Source of the DNA: Bradyrhizobium sp. LTSP849
GTDB taxonomy: Bacteria; Pseudomonadota; Alphaproteobacteria; Rhizobiales; Xanthobacteraceae
Direction: 5' to 3'
Length of the DNA stretch: 64,000 bases
Assembly (NCBI RefSeq): GCF_000938255.1
Contig: NZ_JYMR01000007.1
Coordinates: 1-64,000, forward strand
Made by a program: the position numbers and the translations under genes. Shown here piece by piece: positions 36,125 through 45,480 of the stretch. The stretch's first letter is position 1. Every line of letters starts with the position of its first letter. Under the pieces are notes generated by a model. It saw only the letters and a program-made list of their open reading frames with translations. It was not told where the DNA came from and made no database searches.

Positions 36125-38914
36125 ATGGACAGCGTCACGACTGAGCCCAAGCCAGAGGTGGACGATCGCTTCGACACCGCGCGGATCACCGCCGCGGTCG
36201 ACGCGCTTGCCGAAAAGCATCAGGGACGAGAGGACACGTTCCGCACTGCGACCGCACAACTGCTCAAGGGCGAACTGATGACGGCGCGCGCTGCGGCGCA
36301 AGCGATCCTGCTGAAAGACCGTCACGGCCGGCGCTGCGCCGAGCGGCTGTGTCATGTGCAGGACGAGATCATCCGCATCCTGTATTCGGCCGCGACCCGC
36401 CATCTCTACCGCTCGCCGATCCCGAGCGGCGCCGAGCGCATGGCGGTGGTCGCGACCGGCGGCTATGGCCGCGGCCTGATGGCGCCGGAATCCGACATCG
36501 ATCTGCTCTTCATCCTGCCCTACAAACAGACCGCGTGGGGCGAGCAGGTCGCTGAAGCGATCCTCTATTGCCTTTGGGACATGGGGCTGAAGGTCGGTCA
36601 CGCCACGCGCTCGGTCGACGAGTCGATCCGGCAGGCGCGCGGCGACATGACCATCCGCACCGCGATCCTGGAGACGCGCTTCCTCACCGGCGACCAGCCG
36701 CTCTATGACGAGCTGGTCGCGCGCTTCGACAAGGAAGTGGTGCAGGGCACCGCGTCCGAATTCGTCACCGCAAAACTCGCCGAGCGCGAGGAGCGGCATC
36801 GCCGCGGCGGCCAGTCGCGTTATCTGGTCGAGCCCAACGTCAAGGACGGCAAGGGGGCCTTGCGCGACCTGCACACGCTGTTCTGGATCGCGAAATACGT
36901 CTACCGGGTCCGTGACACCGACGAGCTGGTCGAGCACGGCGTGTTCGACGCGCAGGAATACCGCACCTTCCGCCGCTGCGCCGATTTCCTCTGGTCGGTG
37001 CGCTGCAACCTGCACTTCTATTCCGGACGGCCCGAAGAGCGCCTGTCCTTCGATCTCCAGCGCGAGATCGCGGTCCGGCTCGGCTACACCTCGCATCCCG
37101 GCATGCAGGACGTCGAGCGCTTCATGAAGCACTATTTCCTGGTCGCCAAGGAAGTCGGCAACCTCACCGCCATTCTCTGCGCCAAGCTCGAGGACCAGCA
37201 GGCCAAGCCCGCACCCGTGCTGAGCCGGATGATGGCACGCCTACGGCCGACCCAGGTGAAGCGGCGCGTACCTGACAGCGACGACTTCATTGTCGACAAC
37301 AACCGCATCAATGTCGCCGCGCCCGACGTGTTCAAGCACGACCCGGTCAACCTGATCCGCATCTTCCGCCTGGCGCAGAAGAACAACCTCGCCTTCCATC
37401 CCGATGCGATGCGCGACGTGACGCGCTCGCTCGGCCTGATCAATGCGAGCTTGCGCGAGAACCCCGAGGCCAACCGGCTGTTCATGGAGATCCTGACCTC
37501 CGACAACGCCGAGATCGTGCTGCGGCGGATGAACGAGACCGGCGTGCTCGGCCATTTCATCCGCGCCTTCGGCAAGATCGTCTCGATGATGCAGTTCAAC
37601 ATGTATCATCACTACACCGTCGACGAGCACCTGATCCGCTGCGTCGGCTTCTTGCAAGACATCGAGCGCGGTGGCCTCGAGGAGTTCACGCTTGCGAGCG
37701 ACCTGATGCGCAAGATCAGGCCCGAGCATCGCTCTGTGATCTATATCGTGACGCTGCTGCACGACATCGCAAAGGGAAGGCCCGAGGATCACTCGATCGC
37801 CGGCGCCAAGGTCGCGCGACGGCTCTGCCCGCGGCTCGGCTTCAGCGCGGCCGACACCGAGCTCGTGGCCTGGCTGATCGAGGAGCATCTGACGATGTCC
37901 ACGGTCGCGCAGTCGCGCGACCTGTCCGATCGCAAGACCATCGAGAATTTCGCCGCCGTGGTGCAGTCGGTCGAGCAGATGAAGCTGCTGACGATCCTCA
38001 CCACCGCCGACATTCGCGGCGTCGGCCCGGGCGTGTGGAACGGCTGGAAGGCGCAGCTCTTGCGTTCCCTGTATTACGAGACCGAGCCGGTTCTGACCGG
38101 CGGTTTCTCGGAAGTCGACCGGGGAAAACGCCTCGTGGCCGCGCACGCCGAATTCCGCATGGCCTTCGCCGAATGGCCGAGCGACGAGCTCGACGCCTAT
38201 ATCGGCCGGCACTATCCGGCCTATTGGCTAAAGGTCGAGCTGCCGCGCAAGATCCGCCATGCCCGCTTCGTCCGCTCCAGCGAGCAGGCCGGCCACAAGC
38301 TCGCGATCAATGTCGGCTTCGACGAGGTCCGCGGCGTCACCGAATTGACGATCTTCGCGGCCGACCATCCCTGGCTGCTCTCGATCATCGCCGGCGCCTG
38401 CGCCTCGGCCGGCGCCAACATCGTCGACGCCCAGATCTACACCACGACCGACGGCCGCGCGCTCGATACGATCTCGATCTCCCGGGAATACGACCGCGAC
38501 GAAGACGAGGGCCGGCGCGCCACCCGGATCGGCGAGATGATCGAGGACGTGCTGGAAGGCAAGCTGCGCCTGCCCGAAGTGGTGGCGCGGCGCACCGTGC
38601 GCAGTAAGGCGCGGCCTTTCACCATCGAGCCGGAAGTGACCATCAACAATCAATGGTCCGACCGCTACACCGTGATCGAAATGTCGGGCCTTGACCGTCC
38701 CGGCCTGCTTTACGAGCTGACCACCGCGATCTCGAAGCTCAACCTCAACATCGCCTCGGCCCATGTCGCGACCTTCGGCGAACGCGCCCGCGACGTGTTC
38801 TACGTCACCGATCTTCTCGGTGCCCAGATCAACGCGCCGACCCGCCAGTCTGCGATCAAGAGCGCGCTGACCCATGTGATGGCAGGTGAGAAGGCGGTTC
38901 AGCCGGCGGCGTGA
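36125..38914 (+). CDS. glnD: [Protein-PII] uridylyltransferase/uridylyl-removing enzyme
   Basis: A 929-residue cytosolic nitrogen sensor that uridylylates PII at low glutamine and deuridylylates it at high glutamine. The nucleotidyltransferase domain has GGYGRG (112-117) and the catalytic D124-I-D126. The central GlnE-like helical region is followed by an HD domain (HDIAKGRPEDHS, about residue 546) for uridylyl removal. Two C-terminal ACT domains bind glutamine (ELTIFAADHPWLLSIIAGA at about 740 and VIEMSGLDRPGLLYELTTA at about 850). The length and order match alphaproteobacterial GlnD. It is divergent from ssuA and ends 9 bases before the convergent ogt gene. Confidence 0.97.
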   Translation: MDSVTTEPKPEVDDRFDTARITAAVDALAEKHQGREDTFRTATAQLLKGELMTARAAAQAILLKDRHGRRCAERLCHVQDEIIRILYSAATRHLYRSPIPSGAERMAVVATGGYGRGLMAPESDIDLLFILPYKQTAWGEQVAEAILYCLWDMGLKVGHATRSVDESIRQARGDMTIRTAILETRFLTGDQPLYDELVARFDKEVVQGTASEFVTAKLAEREERHRRGGQSRYLVEPNVKDGKGALRDLHTLFWIAKYVYRVRDTDELVEHGVFDAQEYRTFRRCADFLWSVRCNLHFYSGRPEERLSFDLQREIAVRLGYTSHPGMQDVERFMKHYFLVAKEVGNLTAILCAKLEDQQAKPAPVLSRMMARLRPTQVKRRVPDSDDFIVDNNRINVAAPDVFKHDPVNLIRIFRLAQKNNLAFHPDAMRDVTRSLGLINASLRENPEANRLFMEILTSDNAEIVLRRMNETGVLGHFIRAFGKIVSMMQFNMYHHYTVDEHLIRCVGFLQDIERGGLEEFTLASDLMRKIRPEHRSVIYIVTLLHDIAKGRPEDHSIAGAKVARRLCPRLGFSAADTELVAWLIEEHLTMSTVAQSRDLSDRKTIENFAAVVQSVEQMKLLTILTTADIRGVGPGVWNGWKAQLLRSLYYETEPVLTGGFSEVDRGKRLVAAHAEFRMAFAEWPSDELDAYIGRHYPAYWLKVELPRKIRHARFVRSSEQAGHKLAINVGFDEVRGVTELTIFAADHPWLLSIIAGACASAGANIVDAQIYTTTDGRALDTISISREYDRDEDEGRRATRIGEMIEDVLEGKLRLPEVVARRTVRSKARPFTIEPEVTINNQWSDRYTVIEMSGLDRPGLLYELTTAISKLNLNIASAHVATFGERARDVFYVTDLLGAQINAPTRQSAIKSALTHVMAGEKAVQPAA

Positions 38915-38923
38915 GGGGGGAAC

Positions 38924-39454
38924 CTAAACCTCGACGCCTTCATGCCGCAGCAGCCAGCGCTTGCGTTCGAGGCCGCCGCCATATTTCACCAGCGAGCCAT
39001 TTGCGCCGATCAGGCGGTGACAGGGCAGCACCACGCTGATCGGATTGGAGCCGTTGGCGTGGCCGACGGCGCGAATGGCCCTGGGCATGTCGATCTTTGC
39101 AGCGAGCGTGCCATAGCTGAGCGTGGTGCCGACAGGGATTTGCGCAAGCGCGGTCCAGACCTTTTGCTGGAACGATGTGCCGGCGATACGCCATGCGATC
39201 GACGAGAGCTGCGCAAGGTCGCCCGCGAAGTAATCCGACAACGCGGCCTTCATTGCAGCCGGCGCGGCCTGCTCGCGCAGGTCCACCGCACCGTAGTGCA
39301 GGCGCAGCAGCTCGCGCATGCGGTGCTCGTAGTCCTCCCAATCGAGCGCGCGCAGTGCGCCCTCGGTATCGGTGACGAGCAATGCGATCCCGATCGGCGT
39401 GGTCAGCCGATCAAGGCCAAAGCTCTCTGATGGACGCGCTGATCGGCTGGCCAT
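38924..39454 (-). CDS. ogt: Methylated-DNA--protein-cysteine methyltransferase (O6-alkylguanine)
   Basis: A 176-residue suicide DNA-repair protein that transfers the alkyl group from O6-alkylguanine to its own cysteine. The active site VVLPCHRLIGANGSLVKYGGG is complete, with the helix-turn-helix region (LSYGTLAAKIDMPRAIRAVGHA) and arginine finger. The N-terminal domain is the short Ogt type without an Ada regulatory part. ATG at 39454 is chosen; the upstream frame to 39757 is antisense to DUF1304. It converges with glnD and is divergent from the DUF1304 gene. Confidence 0.95.
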   Translation of the reverse strand: MASRSARPSESFGLDRLTTPIGIALLVTDTEGALRALDWEDYEHRMRELLRLHYGAVDLREQAAPAAMKAALSDYFAGDLAQLSSIAWRIAGTSFQQKVWTALAQIPVGTTLSYGTLAAKIDMPRAIRAVGHANGSNPISVVLPCHRLIGANGSLVKYGGGLERKRWLLRHEGVEV

Positions 39455-39547
39455 TGCGACACCATTGCATTGAAACACACGTCGCACTTGCCATGCCGGC
39501 CATGCTACCGTCCACCCGAAAGCTGACGCTTTTGGGGGGAGCTCAAC

Positions 39548-39910
39548 TTGATTCTGATCGCCAATGTCCTGGTGGCGCTGGTCGCCGCACTGCACGCCTA
39601 CTTTCTGATCCTGGAGATGTTTCTCTGGGACAAGCCGCTGGGCTTGAAGACATTCCACAACACGCCGGAGAAGGCCGAGATCACGAAGGTGCTGGCCGCC
39701 AATCAGGGGCTCTATAACGGCTTCCTCACCGCCGGCCTGATCTGGGGCCTCGTTCACGGCAACCCGGCCTTCGCGTTCCAGATCAAGGCGTTCTTCCTGA
39801 TCTGCGTGATCGTGGCCGGCGCCTATGGTGCGGCAACGGTCAGCACACGCATCCTGATCGTGCAGGCGCTGCCGGCGGCGATCGCGCTGGTCGCGCTGAT
39901 CTTAGCCTAA
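39548..39910 (+). CDS. DUF1304 family membrane protein
   Basis: A 120-residue protein with four hydrophobic helices. It shows the DUF1304 pattern: a helix ending HAYFLILEMFLWDKP, then FHNTPEKAEITKVLAANQGLYNGFLTAGL. Start is TTG at 39548 with a strong GGGGGGAG about 8 bases upstream, and the resulting N-terminus (LILIANVLVALVAALH) aligns with family members. Members are small inner-membrane proteins of unknown function. A single gene between ogt (divergent) and the branched-chain amino acid-type binding protein. Confidence 0.88.
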   Translation: MILIANVLVALVAALHAYFLILEMFLWDKPLGLKTFHNTPEKAEITKVLAANQGLYNGFLTAGLIWGLVHGNPAFAFQIKAFFLICVIVAGAYGAATVSTRILIVQALPAAIALVALILA

Positions 39911-40058
39911 GACTCTTGGCCTGAGACGCTTCGGCGCAGCGCCACGATCCTTGCGCCGCGCCGGACCTTCCTCCACAATCTTCGGCAGCGATGGCGACCG
40001 TTGCAATCAACGGAACAAGACCATCGGTCGAAAATTCCGTCAGGAGGAACATTCCAAC

Positions 40059-41282
40059 ATGAACAATCGCAGAGCCTTCCTAGCTGCCACGACGGTGCTC
40101 GCCTTCGCGTTCTCCGCAGGCCAAGCCCTTGCACAGAAGAAATACGACACCGGCGCGAGCGACACCGAGATCAAGTTCGGCCAGACAGTGCCGTTCTCCG
40201 GCCCCTATTCCGCCTATGCCAATATCGGCAAGTCGGAGCTCGCCTACTTCGCCATGATCAACGACAAGGGCGGCATCAACGGCCGCAAACTCAACCTGAT
40301 CCAGTATGACGACGCGTATTCTCCGCCCAAGACGGTCGAGCAGGTGCGCAAGCTCGTCGAAAGCGATGAGGTGCTGTTCACCTTCCAGGTGATCGGGACG
40401 GCCGCCAACGCCGCTGTGCAGAAATATCTCAACAGCAAGAAGGTGCCGCAGATGCTTGCCTCGACCGGCGCCTCGCGCTTCACCGATCCGCAAGGCTATC
40501 CGTGGACGATGGCCTTCAACCCGAATTATCAGTCCGAGGCCCGCATCTACGCAAAGTACATTCTAGCCAATCACCCCAACGCCAAGATCGGTATTCTCTA
40601 TCAGAACGATGACATGGGCCGCGACTACGTCGCGGGCCTCAAGAGCGGGCTCGGGGAGAAGGCGAGCATGATCGTCGGCGAAGTGCCCTATGAGGTCACC
40701 GACCCGACCGTCGATTCGCAGATCGTGAAGCTGAAATCGATGGGCACCGACCTGCTGTTCGATGCCTCGACACCGAAATTCGGGGCGCAGGCCATCAAGA
40801 AGCTCGCCGACCTCGGATGGAAGCCGGTTCACATCCTCGACATCAATGCGAGCCCGATGTCGGCGACGCTGAAGCCTGCAGGCCTCGATATTTCCAAGGA
40901 CATCATCTCGACGGCCTACGGCAAGGATCCGGGCGACCCGCAGTGGAAGGACGATGCCGGCATGAAGGCCTATTTCGCCTTTATGGACAAATATTTCCCG
41001 GAAGGCGACAAGCTCAACACCATCAACACCTATGGCTACTCGGTGGCTGAGCTCATGACGCAGATTCTGCGCCAATGCGGCGATGATCTCACCCGTGAGA
41101 ATCTCATGAAGCAGGCCGCCAATGTGAAGGACTTCGTGCCGAGCCTGGGGCTGCCTGGCATCAAGGTCAACACGAGCCCGAGCGACTTCCGCGTCAACAA
41201 GCAGATGCAGTTGATGAAGTTCAACGGCGAGCGCTGGGAGCTGTTCGGCCCGATCATCGAGGATACGGGCCCGGCGGGTTAA
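40059..41282 (+). CDS. Branched-chain amino acid-type ABC transporter substrate-binding protein
   Basis: A 407-residue periplasmic binding protein of the Peripla_BP_6 (LivK) class. The signal peptide (NNRRAFLAATTVLAFAFSAGQALA) has a twin-arginine-like start. The fold is visible in KFGQTVPFSGPYSAYANIGKSE, FAMINDKGGINGRKL and KIGILYQNDDMGRDYVAGLK. Members in bradyrhizobia bind amino acids, amides or aromatic acids, so ligand is open. AGGAGGAA precedes the ATG at good distance. No liv permease or ATPase genes are adjacent; it is an orphan, followed by a short family B hairpin. Confidence 0.92.
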   Translation: MNNRRAFLAATTVLAFAFSAGQALAQKKYDTGASDTEIKFGQTVPFSGPYSAYANIGKSELAYFAMINDKGGINGRKLNLIQYDDAYSPPKTVEQVRKLVESDEVLFTFQVIGTAANAAVQKYLNSKKVPQMLASTGASRFTDPQGYPWTMAFNPNYQSEARIYAKYILANHPNAKIGILYQNDDMGRDYVAGLKSGLGEKASMIVGEVPYEVTDPTVDSQIVKLKSMGTDLLFDASTPKFGAQAIKKLADLGWKPVHILDINASPMSATLKPAGLDISKDIISTAYGKDPGDPQWKDDAGMKAYFAFMDKYFPEGDKLNTINTYGYSVAELMTQILRQCGDDLTRENLMKQAANVKDFVPSLGLPGIKVNTSPSDFRVNKQMQLMKFNGERWELFGPIIEDTGPAG

Positions 41283-41290
41283 CGACACAT

Positions 41291-41332
41291 CGTAGGGTGG
41301 GCAAGGCGCGCAAGCGCCGTGCCCACCCTGCG
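41291..41332. repeat. Intergenic inverted repeat, family B, copy 3 (short form)
   Basis: CGTAGGGTGGGCA-AGGCGC-GCAA-GCGCCGTGCCCACCCTGCG is a compact hairpin: the arms of family B without the centre found in other copies. It is placed after the binding protein gene and before the convergent DUF1330 gene, likely as a 3' end structure. Confidence 0.85.
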
Positions 41333-41343
41333 AATTCACCGAC

Positions 41344-41769
41344 TTACTTCGGTATCTCCCCAAAATTCTTCCCCACCGGCAGCACCGCGTGCCGGATCAG
41401 TCGCGAATCTTCCACCGCTGCCTGGCGATGCTTCACCGCTTCGCGGTAGACGGGATCTCGGATCATCTCGACGAAGGCGGCGACGCTTGGGTATTCGGCG
41501 ATGAAGCAGTGGTCCCAGCGCTCAGTCTCGGGACCGATCAGCATCAGCTCGAATTTGCCCTGCCAGACGATGCGACCACCGAGGCGCTCGAACACCGGGC
41601 CGCTCTCGCGACCATAGGCCGCATAGGCTTCCGCGCCGGAAGCTTTCCGGCCGTCCGTATAGGCTGCTTCTTGGCGTAAGCGAACCAGATTGAGCATGTG
41701 GATCGGGCCCGGGCGGTCGTTCTCCCGGAATTGCGCGAAAACTTCCTTGGTCGGATCGATATGGCCCAT
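41344..41769 (-). CDS. DUF1330 family protein
   Basis: A 141-residue protein with the dimeric ferredoxin-like barrel of the DUF1330 family. The core patterns are GPIHMLNLVRLR, AYGRESGPVFERLGGRIVW and FIAEYPSVAAFVEMIRDPVYREAVKHRQAAV. No catalytic role is known for the family. GAGGGA lies upstream of the ATG; a longer frame to 41859 is rejected. It is divergent from the PBP1A gene and convergent with the binding-protein gene. Confidence 0.83.
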   Translation of the reverse strand: MGHIDPTKEVFAQFRENDRPGPIHMLNLVRLRQEAAYTDGRKASGAEAYAAYGRESGPVFERLGGRIVWQGKFELMLIGPETERWDHCFIAEYPSVAAFVEMIRDPVYREAVKHRQAAVEDSRLIRHAVLPVGKNFGEIPK

Positions 41770-41936
41770 GCGGGTTCCCTCTTCTTTTGTGCCGGCGATC
41801 TTAGCTCCGGCGTCAGACGAGCGGAACTGCGGCGGGCGAATGCCGCACCTCCTAATCACGTGTTAAGCTCTGGGTAACCGGGCCTTAAACAGCCACCGCT
41901 AGCGTGCGGCGGGGCGGGGTGACCGGGCGTTTGCGT

Positions 41937-44162
41937 ATGGGGTCGGGAAAGAAAAAGGGTGGGCGGAAGGAGCCGTTGTTCGGCTTGCCCGCGGCGCTCG
42001 CCGATCTGCGCCTGACGGTGGCGGACCGCATTCCCGGTGGCGACGACAAGCCAAAGAAATCCGCGAAATCATCCGCCAAGCGCAAAAACGAGGATTCCGG
42101 CGACGAGCCGCCGCGCGAGCGGAAGGCGCCGGCCAGCCGCAGCGGCGCCAAGCGCCGATCGAAGTCGCGCATCAGCGCCGGCCTCGGCCGCCTCGTCTAT
42201 TGGGGCGCGGTGCTGAGCCTGTGGGGCGTGATCGCCGTGATCGGGGTCGTGATCTATGTCGGCGCCCATCTGCCGCCTATCCAGTCGCTGGAAATTCCCA
42301 AACGGCCGCCGACGATCCAGATCGTCGGCATGGACGGCAGCGTGCTGACGCAGCGCGGCGAGATGGCCGGCGCCAACGTCTCGCTGAAGGATCTGCCGCC
42401 CTATCTGCCGAAGGCTTTCATCGCCATCGAGGATCGCCGCTTCTATTCGCATTTCGGCATCGACCCGATCGGCATTTTGCGCGCGGCCGTCACGAACGTG
42501 CTCCATCGCGGCGTGTCGCAGGGCGGCTCGACGCTGACGCAGCAGCTCGCCAAAAACCTGTTCCTGACCCAGGAGCGCACCATGCAGCGCAAGCTGCAAG
42601 AGGCGGAGCTCGCGATCTGGCTGGAGCGCAAGCATTCCAAGAACGAGATTCTGGAGCTCTATCTCAACCGCGTCTATTTCGGCTCCGGCGCCTATGGCGT
42701 CGAGGCCGCGGCGCAACGCTATTTCGGCAAGTCGGCGAAGAACGTCACCATCGCCGAAGCCGCGATGCTCGCGGGCCTCGTCAAGTCACCGTCGCGGCTG
42801 GCGCCGAACCGCAATCCGGAAGGCGCGGAAGCACGCGCCCAAATCGTGCTCACGGCGATGGCGGACGCAAAGTTCATCACCGACGCGCAGGCGCAGGCCT
42901 CGATCGGCCATCCCTCCTACAATGTGAAGCCGGTCGGCGCCGGCACGGTCAATTACGTCGCCGACTGGATCGGCGAAGTGCTGGACGACCTCGTCGGCCA
43001 GATCGACCAGAGCATCACGGTCGAGACCACGATCGATCCAAAGCTCCAGAGCGTGGCGGAAGCCGCCATCATCGACGAGCTGGCGGCCAAGAGCGTGAAG
43101 TTCAATGTCAGCCAGGGCGCGCTGGTGGCGATGACCCCTGATGGCGCCGTGCGCGCCATGGTGGGGGGACGAAACTATGCCGAGAGCCAGTACAACCGCG
43201 CGGTGACCGCGAAGCGCCAGCCGGGCTCATCGTTCAAGCCGTTCGTGTACCTCACCGCGCTCGAGCAGGGGCTGACGCCCGACACCGTGCGCCAGGACGC
43301 ACCGATCGAGGTCAAGGGCTGGAAGCCCGAGAACTACACCCACGAATACTTTGGCTCGGTGACGCTGACACAGGCGCTGGCGATGTCGCTCAACACGGTC
43401 GCCATTCGCCTCGGCCTCGAGGTCGGGCCGAAGAACGTGGTGCGCACCGCGCACCGGCTCGGCATTTCCTCGAAACTCGAACCCAACGCCTCGATCGCGC
43501 TCGGCACCTCCGAAGTGTCCGTGGTCGAGATGGTCGGTGCCTATGCGCCGTTCGCCAATGGCGGCTTCACGGCGACGCCGCATGTGGTGACGCGGATCAA
43601 GACCCTCGACGGCAAGCTGCTCTATATGCGCCAGCCGGAGGAGCACAACCAGGTGATCGAGCCGCGCTATGTGGCGATGATGAACACGATGATGCGGGAG
43701 ACGCTGATCTCCGGCACGGCGAAGAAGGCGGAGATCCCGGGCTGGCCGGCGGCCGGCAAGACCGGCACCAGCCAGGATTATCGCGACGCCTGGTTCATCG
43801 GTTACACAGCGAACCTCGTCACCGGCGTCTGGCTCGGCAATGACGACAACTCGCCGACCAAGAAGGCGACCGGCGGCGGCCTGCCGGTCGAAGTCTGGTC
43901 GCGTTTCATGAAGACAGCGCACGAGGGCGTGCCGGTGGCAGCCTTGCCGAACGCGCAAGCCGGTTGGGGCCAGTCGAACCTCGCGCAGGCTGCATCGCAG
44001 GTATCGCCGCCAACAGCGGCAGCGCCAGGACCGGCGCCTGCTCAGCCTTCCAGCAATGGCGGCTATCGCTCGCCGCCACCGACGCGCGCCAATGTGCGGC
44101 CGGAAGCGGCGGCGGGACTTGATGGCTGGTTGATGGACCGGTTGTTTGGCGGGAACAGGTAG
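41937..44162 (+). CDS. Class A penicillin-binding protein (bifunctional transglycosylase/transpeptidase, PBP1A type)
   Basis: A 741-residue inner-membrane peptidoglycan synthase. A lysine-rich cytoplasmic N-terminus (KPKKSAKSSAKRKNEDS) is followed by one transmembrane helix (about residues 88-110). The GT51 domain has EDRRFYSHFGIDP, GGSTLTQQLAKNLFL, RKLQEAELAIWLE and EILELYLNRVYFG. The transpeptidase domain has the active serine in GSSFKPF (SxxK), MSLNTVAIR (SxN) and KTGTSQDY (KTG). A proline/alanine-rich tail closes the protein. Start ATG 41937 is preferred over GTG 41904, but neither has a strong SD. It is the second GT51 enzyme in the window with mtgA. Confidence 0.94.
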   Translation: MGSGKKKGGRKEPLFGLPAALADLRLTVADRIPGGDDKPKKSAKSSAKRKNEDSGDEPPRERKAPASRSGAKRRSKSRISAGLGRLVYWGAVLSLWGVIAVIGVVIYVGAHLPPIQSLEIPKRPPTIQIVGMDGSVLTQRGEMAGANVSLKDLPPYLPKAFIAIEDRRFYSHFGIDPIGILRAAVTNVLHRGVSQGGSTLTQQLAKNLFLTQERTMQRKLQEAELAIWLERKHSKNEILELYLNRVYFGSGAYGVEAAAQRYFGKSAKNVTIAEAAMLAGLVKSPSRLAPNRNPEGAEARAQIVLTAMADAKFITDAQAQASIGHPSYNVKPVGAGTVNYVADWIGEVLDDLVGQIDQSITVETTIDPKLQSVAEAAIIDELAAKSVKFNVSQGALVAMTPDGAVRAMVGGRNYAESQYNRAVTAKRQPGSSFKPFVYLTALEQGLTPDTVRQDAPIEVKGWKPENYTHEYFGSVTLTQALAMSLNTVAIRLGLEVGPKNVVRTAHRLGISSKLEPNASIALGTSEVSVVEMVGAYAPFANGGFTATPHVVTRIKTLDGKLLYMRQPEEHNQVIEPRYVAMMNTMMRETLISGTAKKAEIPGWPAAGKTGTSQDYRDAWFIGYTANLVTGVWLGNDDNSPTKKATGGGLPVEVWSRFMKTAHEGVPVAALPNAQAGWGQSNLAQAASQVSPPTAAAPGPAPAQPSSNGGYRSPPPTRANVRPEAAAGLDGWLMDRLFGGNR

Positions 44163-44185
44163 GTTCGGCCGGAGGTCGCCGTGGC

Positions 44186-44330
44186 CTCACAACAAAAAAC
44201 GCGAAAACAACCCTATGCACAGTAGACGGCTCGCGCTGGCGTGTGGCTGGGTGGATTGCACGAGGTCATTGATAGGTCGGGTAAATCAGAAGCCGTAGCG
44301 CAAAGCGCTGACGTTGCCTCGCTCTCCGCC
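44186..44330. other. Intergenic stretch of repeat-like sequence, no gene
   Basis: Begins with an A-rich block (CAACAAAAAACGCGAAAACA, then ACCCTATGCACAGTAGACGG) and ends with GGTCGGGTAAATCAGAAGCC. I have the impression that related blocks recur in bradyrhizobial intergenic DNA, but there is one copy here and it cannot be checked. No ORF with coding character or ribosome-binding site is seen. Confidence 0.4.
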
Positions 44331-44432
44331 GTCATTGCCCGCGAAAGCGGGCAATCCAGTACGCCGCGGCTTCTCGGCTTAACAACAACGGCCTCTGGAA
44401 TACTGGATCGCCCGCTTTCGCGGGCGATGACA
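44331..44432. repeat. Palindromic intergenic repeat, family D, copy 2
   Basis: GTCATTGCCCGCGAAAGCGG..CAATCCAGTACGCCGCGGCTTCTCGG at the left and ATACTGGATCGCCCGCTTTC..GCGATGAC at the right. It shares the GTACGCCGCGGCTTCTCG block with the copy at 21733, but its outer arms differ. It separates the PBP1A gene from the convergent metallopeptidase gene. Confidence 0.85.
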
Positions 44433-44455
44433 CCTTCCAAGATTGCGAGAGCGCC

Positions 44456-45211
44456 CTAATCCTCGACCCCGTACCGGTGCAGATCATTGCCGTACGTATC
44501 GAGCCACTTCTTGGCGCGCTCCATCGACGGGCAGACTTTTCCGCACACGCGCCAGAACCGCGCCGAGTGGTTCATCTCGACGAGATGGGCGACCTCGTGG
44601 GCGGCGAGATAGTCGAGCACGTAGGGCGGCGCGAGGATCAGGCGCCAGGAGAACGACAGCGAGCCCGCCGAGGTGCACGAGCCCCAGCGGCTGGACTGAT
44701 CGCGGATCGAGAGCCGCTTGACCCTGACGCCGAGCTCGACGGCATAGGCCTCCGCCGAACGCTGGAGATCGCTGCGCGCCTCGCGCTTGAGGAAGTCATG
44801 GACGCGGCGGTCGGCATGTTCGACGCCACCGGCGACGCAGATAATGCGTTCGCCGCTGTCACGCACCTCCGTCCACACCGTGCCGCGCGTCCCCGCGCGA
44901 TGAACGATGCGATGGGGAACGCCGCGCAGCGGTATCACTGTGCCAGGTTGGAACGGCGCGGCCTTCGGCAAACGACCAAGACGAGCCGCGATCCACGCGC
45001 CATGACGCTGCGCGAAGTCCTTTGCTTCGGCCAGCGTGCCGCGCGGCGGCATGGTGAGGATGGCTTCACGATCGCTCGGATGAATTCGGAGCGTATAGCG
45101 GCGCGCTCGGCGATGGCGGCGCAGCCTTATCGCGAAAAATTGCGACCCATGGGTGATCACAAGGGTCTTTGGTTCGTGGGGCCGACGATAGAGGAGCGCG
45201 CGAGTGGCCAT
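44456..45211 (-). CDS. YgjP-type zinc metallopeptidase (M48/DUF45-like)
   Basis: A 251-residue soluble protein with the SprT/YgjP-type metallopeptidase signature YLAAHEVAHLVEMNHSARFW, in which HExxH and the downstream histidine form the zinc site. SIRDQSSRWGSCTSAGSLSFSWRLILAPPYVLDYL, also present, is the family hallmark. Members are poorly characterised putative proteases. ATG at 45211 is taken; a longer frame runs to 45295 and no SD is clear. It lies 301 bases downstream of phaZ on the same strand, across a structured region. Confidence 0.87.
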   Translation of the reverse strand: MATRALLYRRPHEPKTLVITHGSQFFAIRLRRHRRARRYTLRIHPSDREAILTMPPRGTLAEAKDFAQRHGAWIAARLGRLPKAAPFQPGTVIPLRGVPHRIVHRAGTRGTVWTEVRDSGERIICVAGGVEHADRRVHDFLKREARSDLQRSAEAYAVELGVRVKRLSIRDQSSRWGSCTSAGSLSFSWRLILAPPYVLDYLAAHEVAHLVEMNHSARFWRVCGKVCPSMERAKKWLDTYGNDLHRYGVED

Positions 45212-45295
45212 GTCTGTCAGTCCGGGGAGCAAGAGTTCGCCCGGATTCTGCCATAACCGCCGCCAGGGAAAGCGCTCGGCGCAAAAACAAATCAT

Positions 45296-45480
45296 TTGCC
45301 CAATATACAGGGGTCTGGCGTCCGGGAGACCCTACAGACTGGGGTTGGAACCTGGTTTTTTCGTCCCCGCTGGACGCATGCGGCACCCTCAAGGGATGAG
45401 GACGGACTCACTCCTATAAAGCTACCTAAATACCTCGAATCTAGGCGAAGCCCGACCCCGTCGGAGCCTCCGACGGGACC
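45296..45480. other. Structured intergenic region between phaZ and the metallopeptidase gene
   Basis: The 301-base gap 45212-45512 holds no convincing ORF but several hairpins: GGGTCT (45311-45316) with AGACCC (45327-45332), CCTCA-AGGGA-TGAGG (45387-45401), and a perfect 9-base stem CCCGTCGGA-GCC-TCCGACGGG (45457-45477). A T run (45356-45361) follows GGTTGGAACC. On the plus strand a TATACA lies just before the first hairpin. It could be a small RNA, a phaZ terminator region or a leader of the metallopeptidase gene; no Rfam-like family was recognised. Confidence 0.4.

Noticed and set aside
45296..45480. 6S RNA, SRP RNA or tmRNA in the phaZ downstream gap
   Set aside because: No diagnostic segment of SRP RNA or tmRNA (tag-like reading frame, acceptor arm) was recognised, and the long bulged rod of 6S RNA could not be drawn. 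Left as an unnamed structured region.
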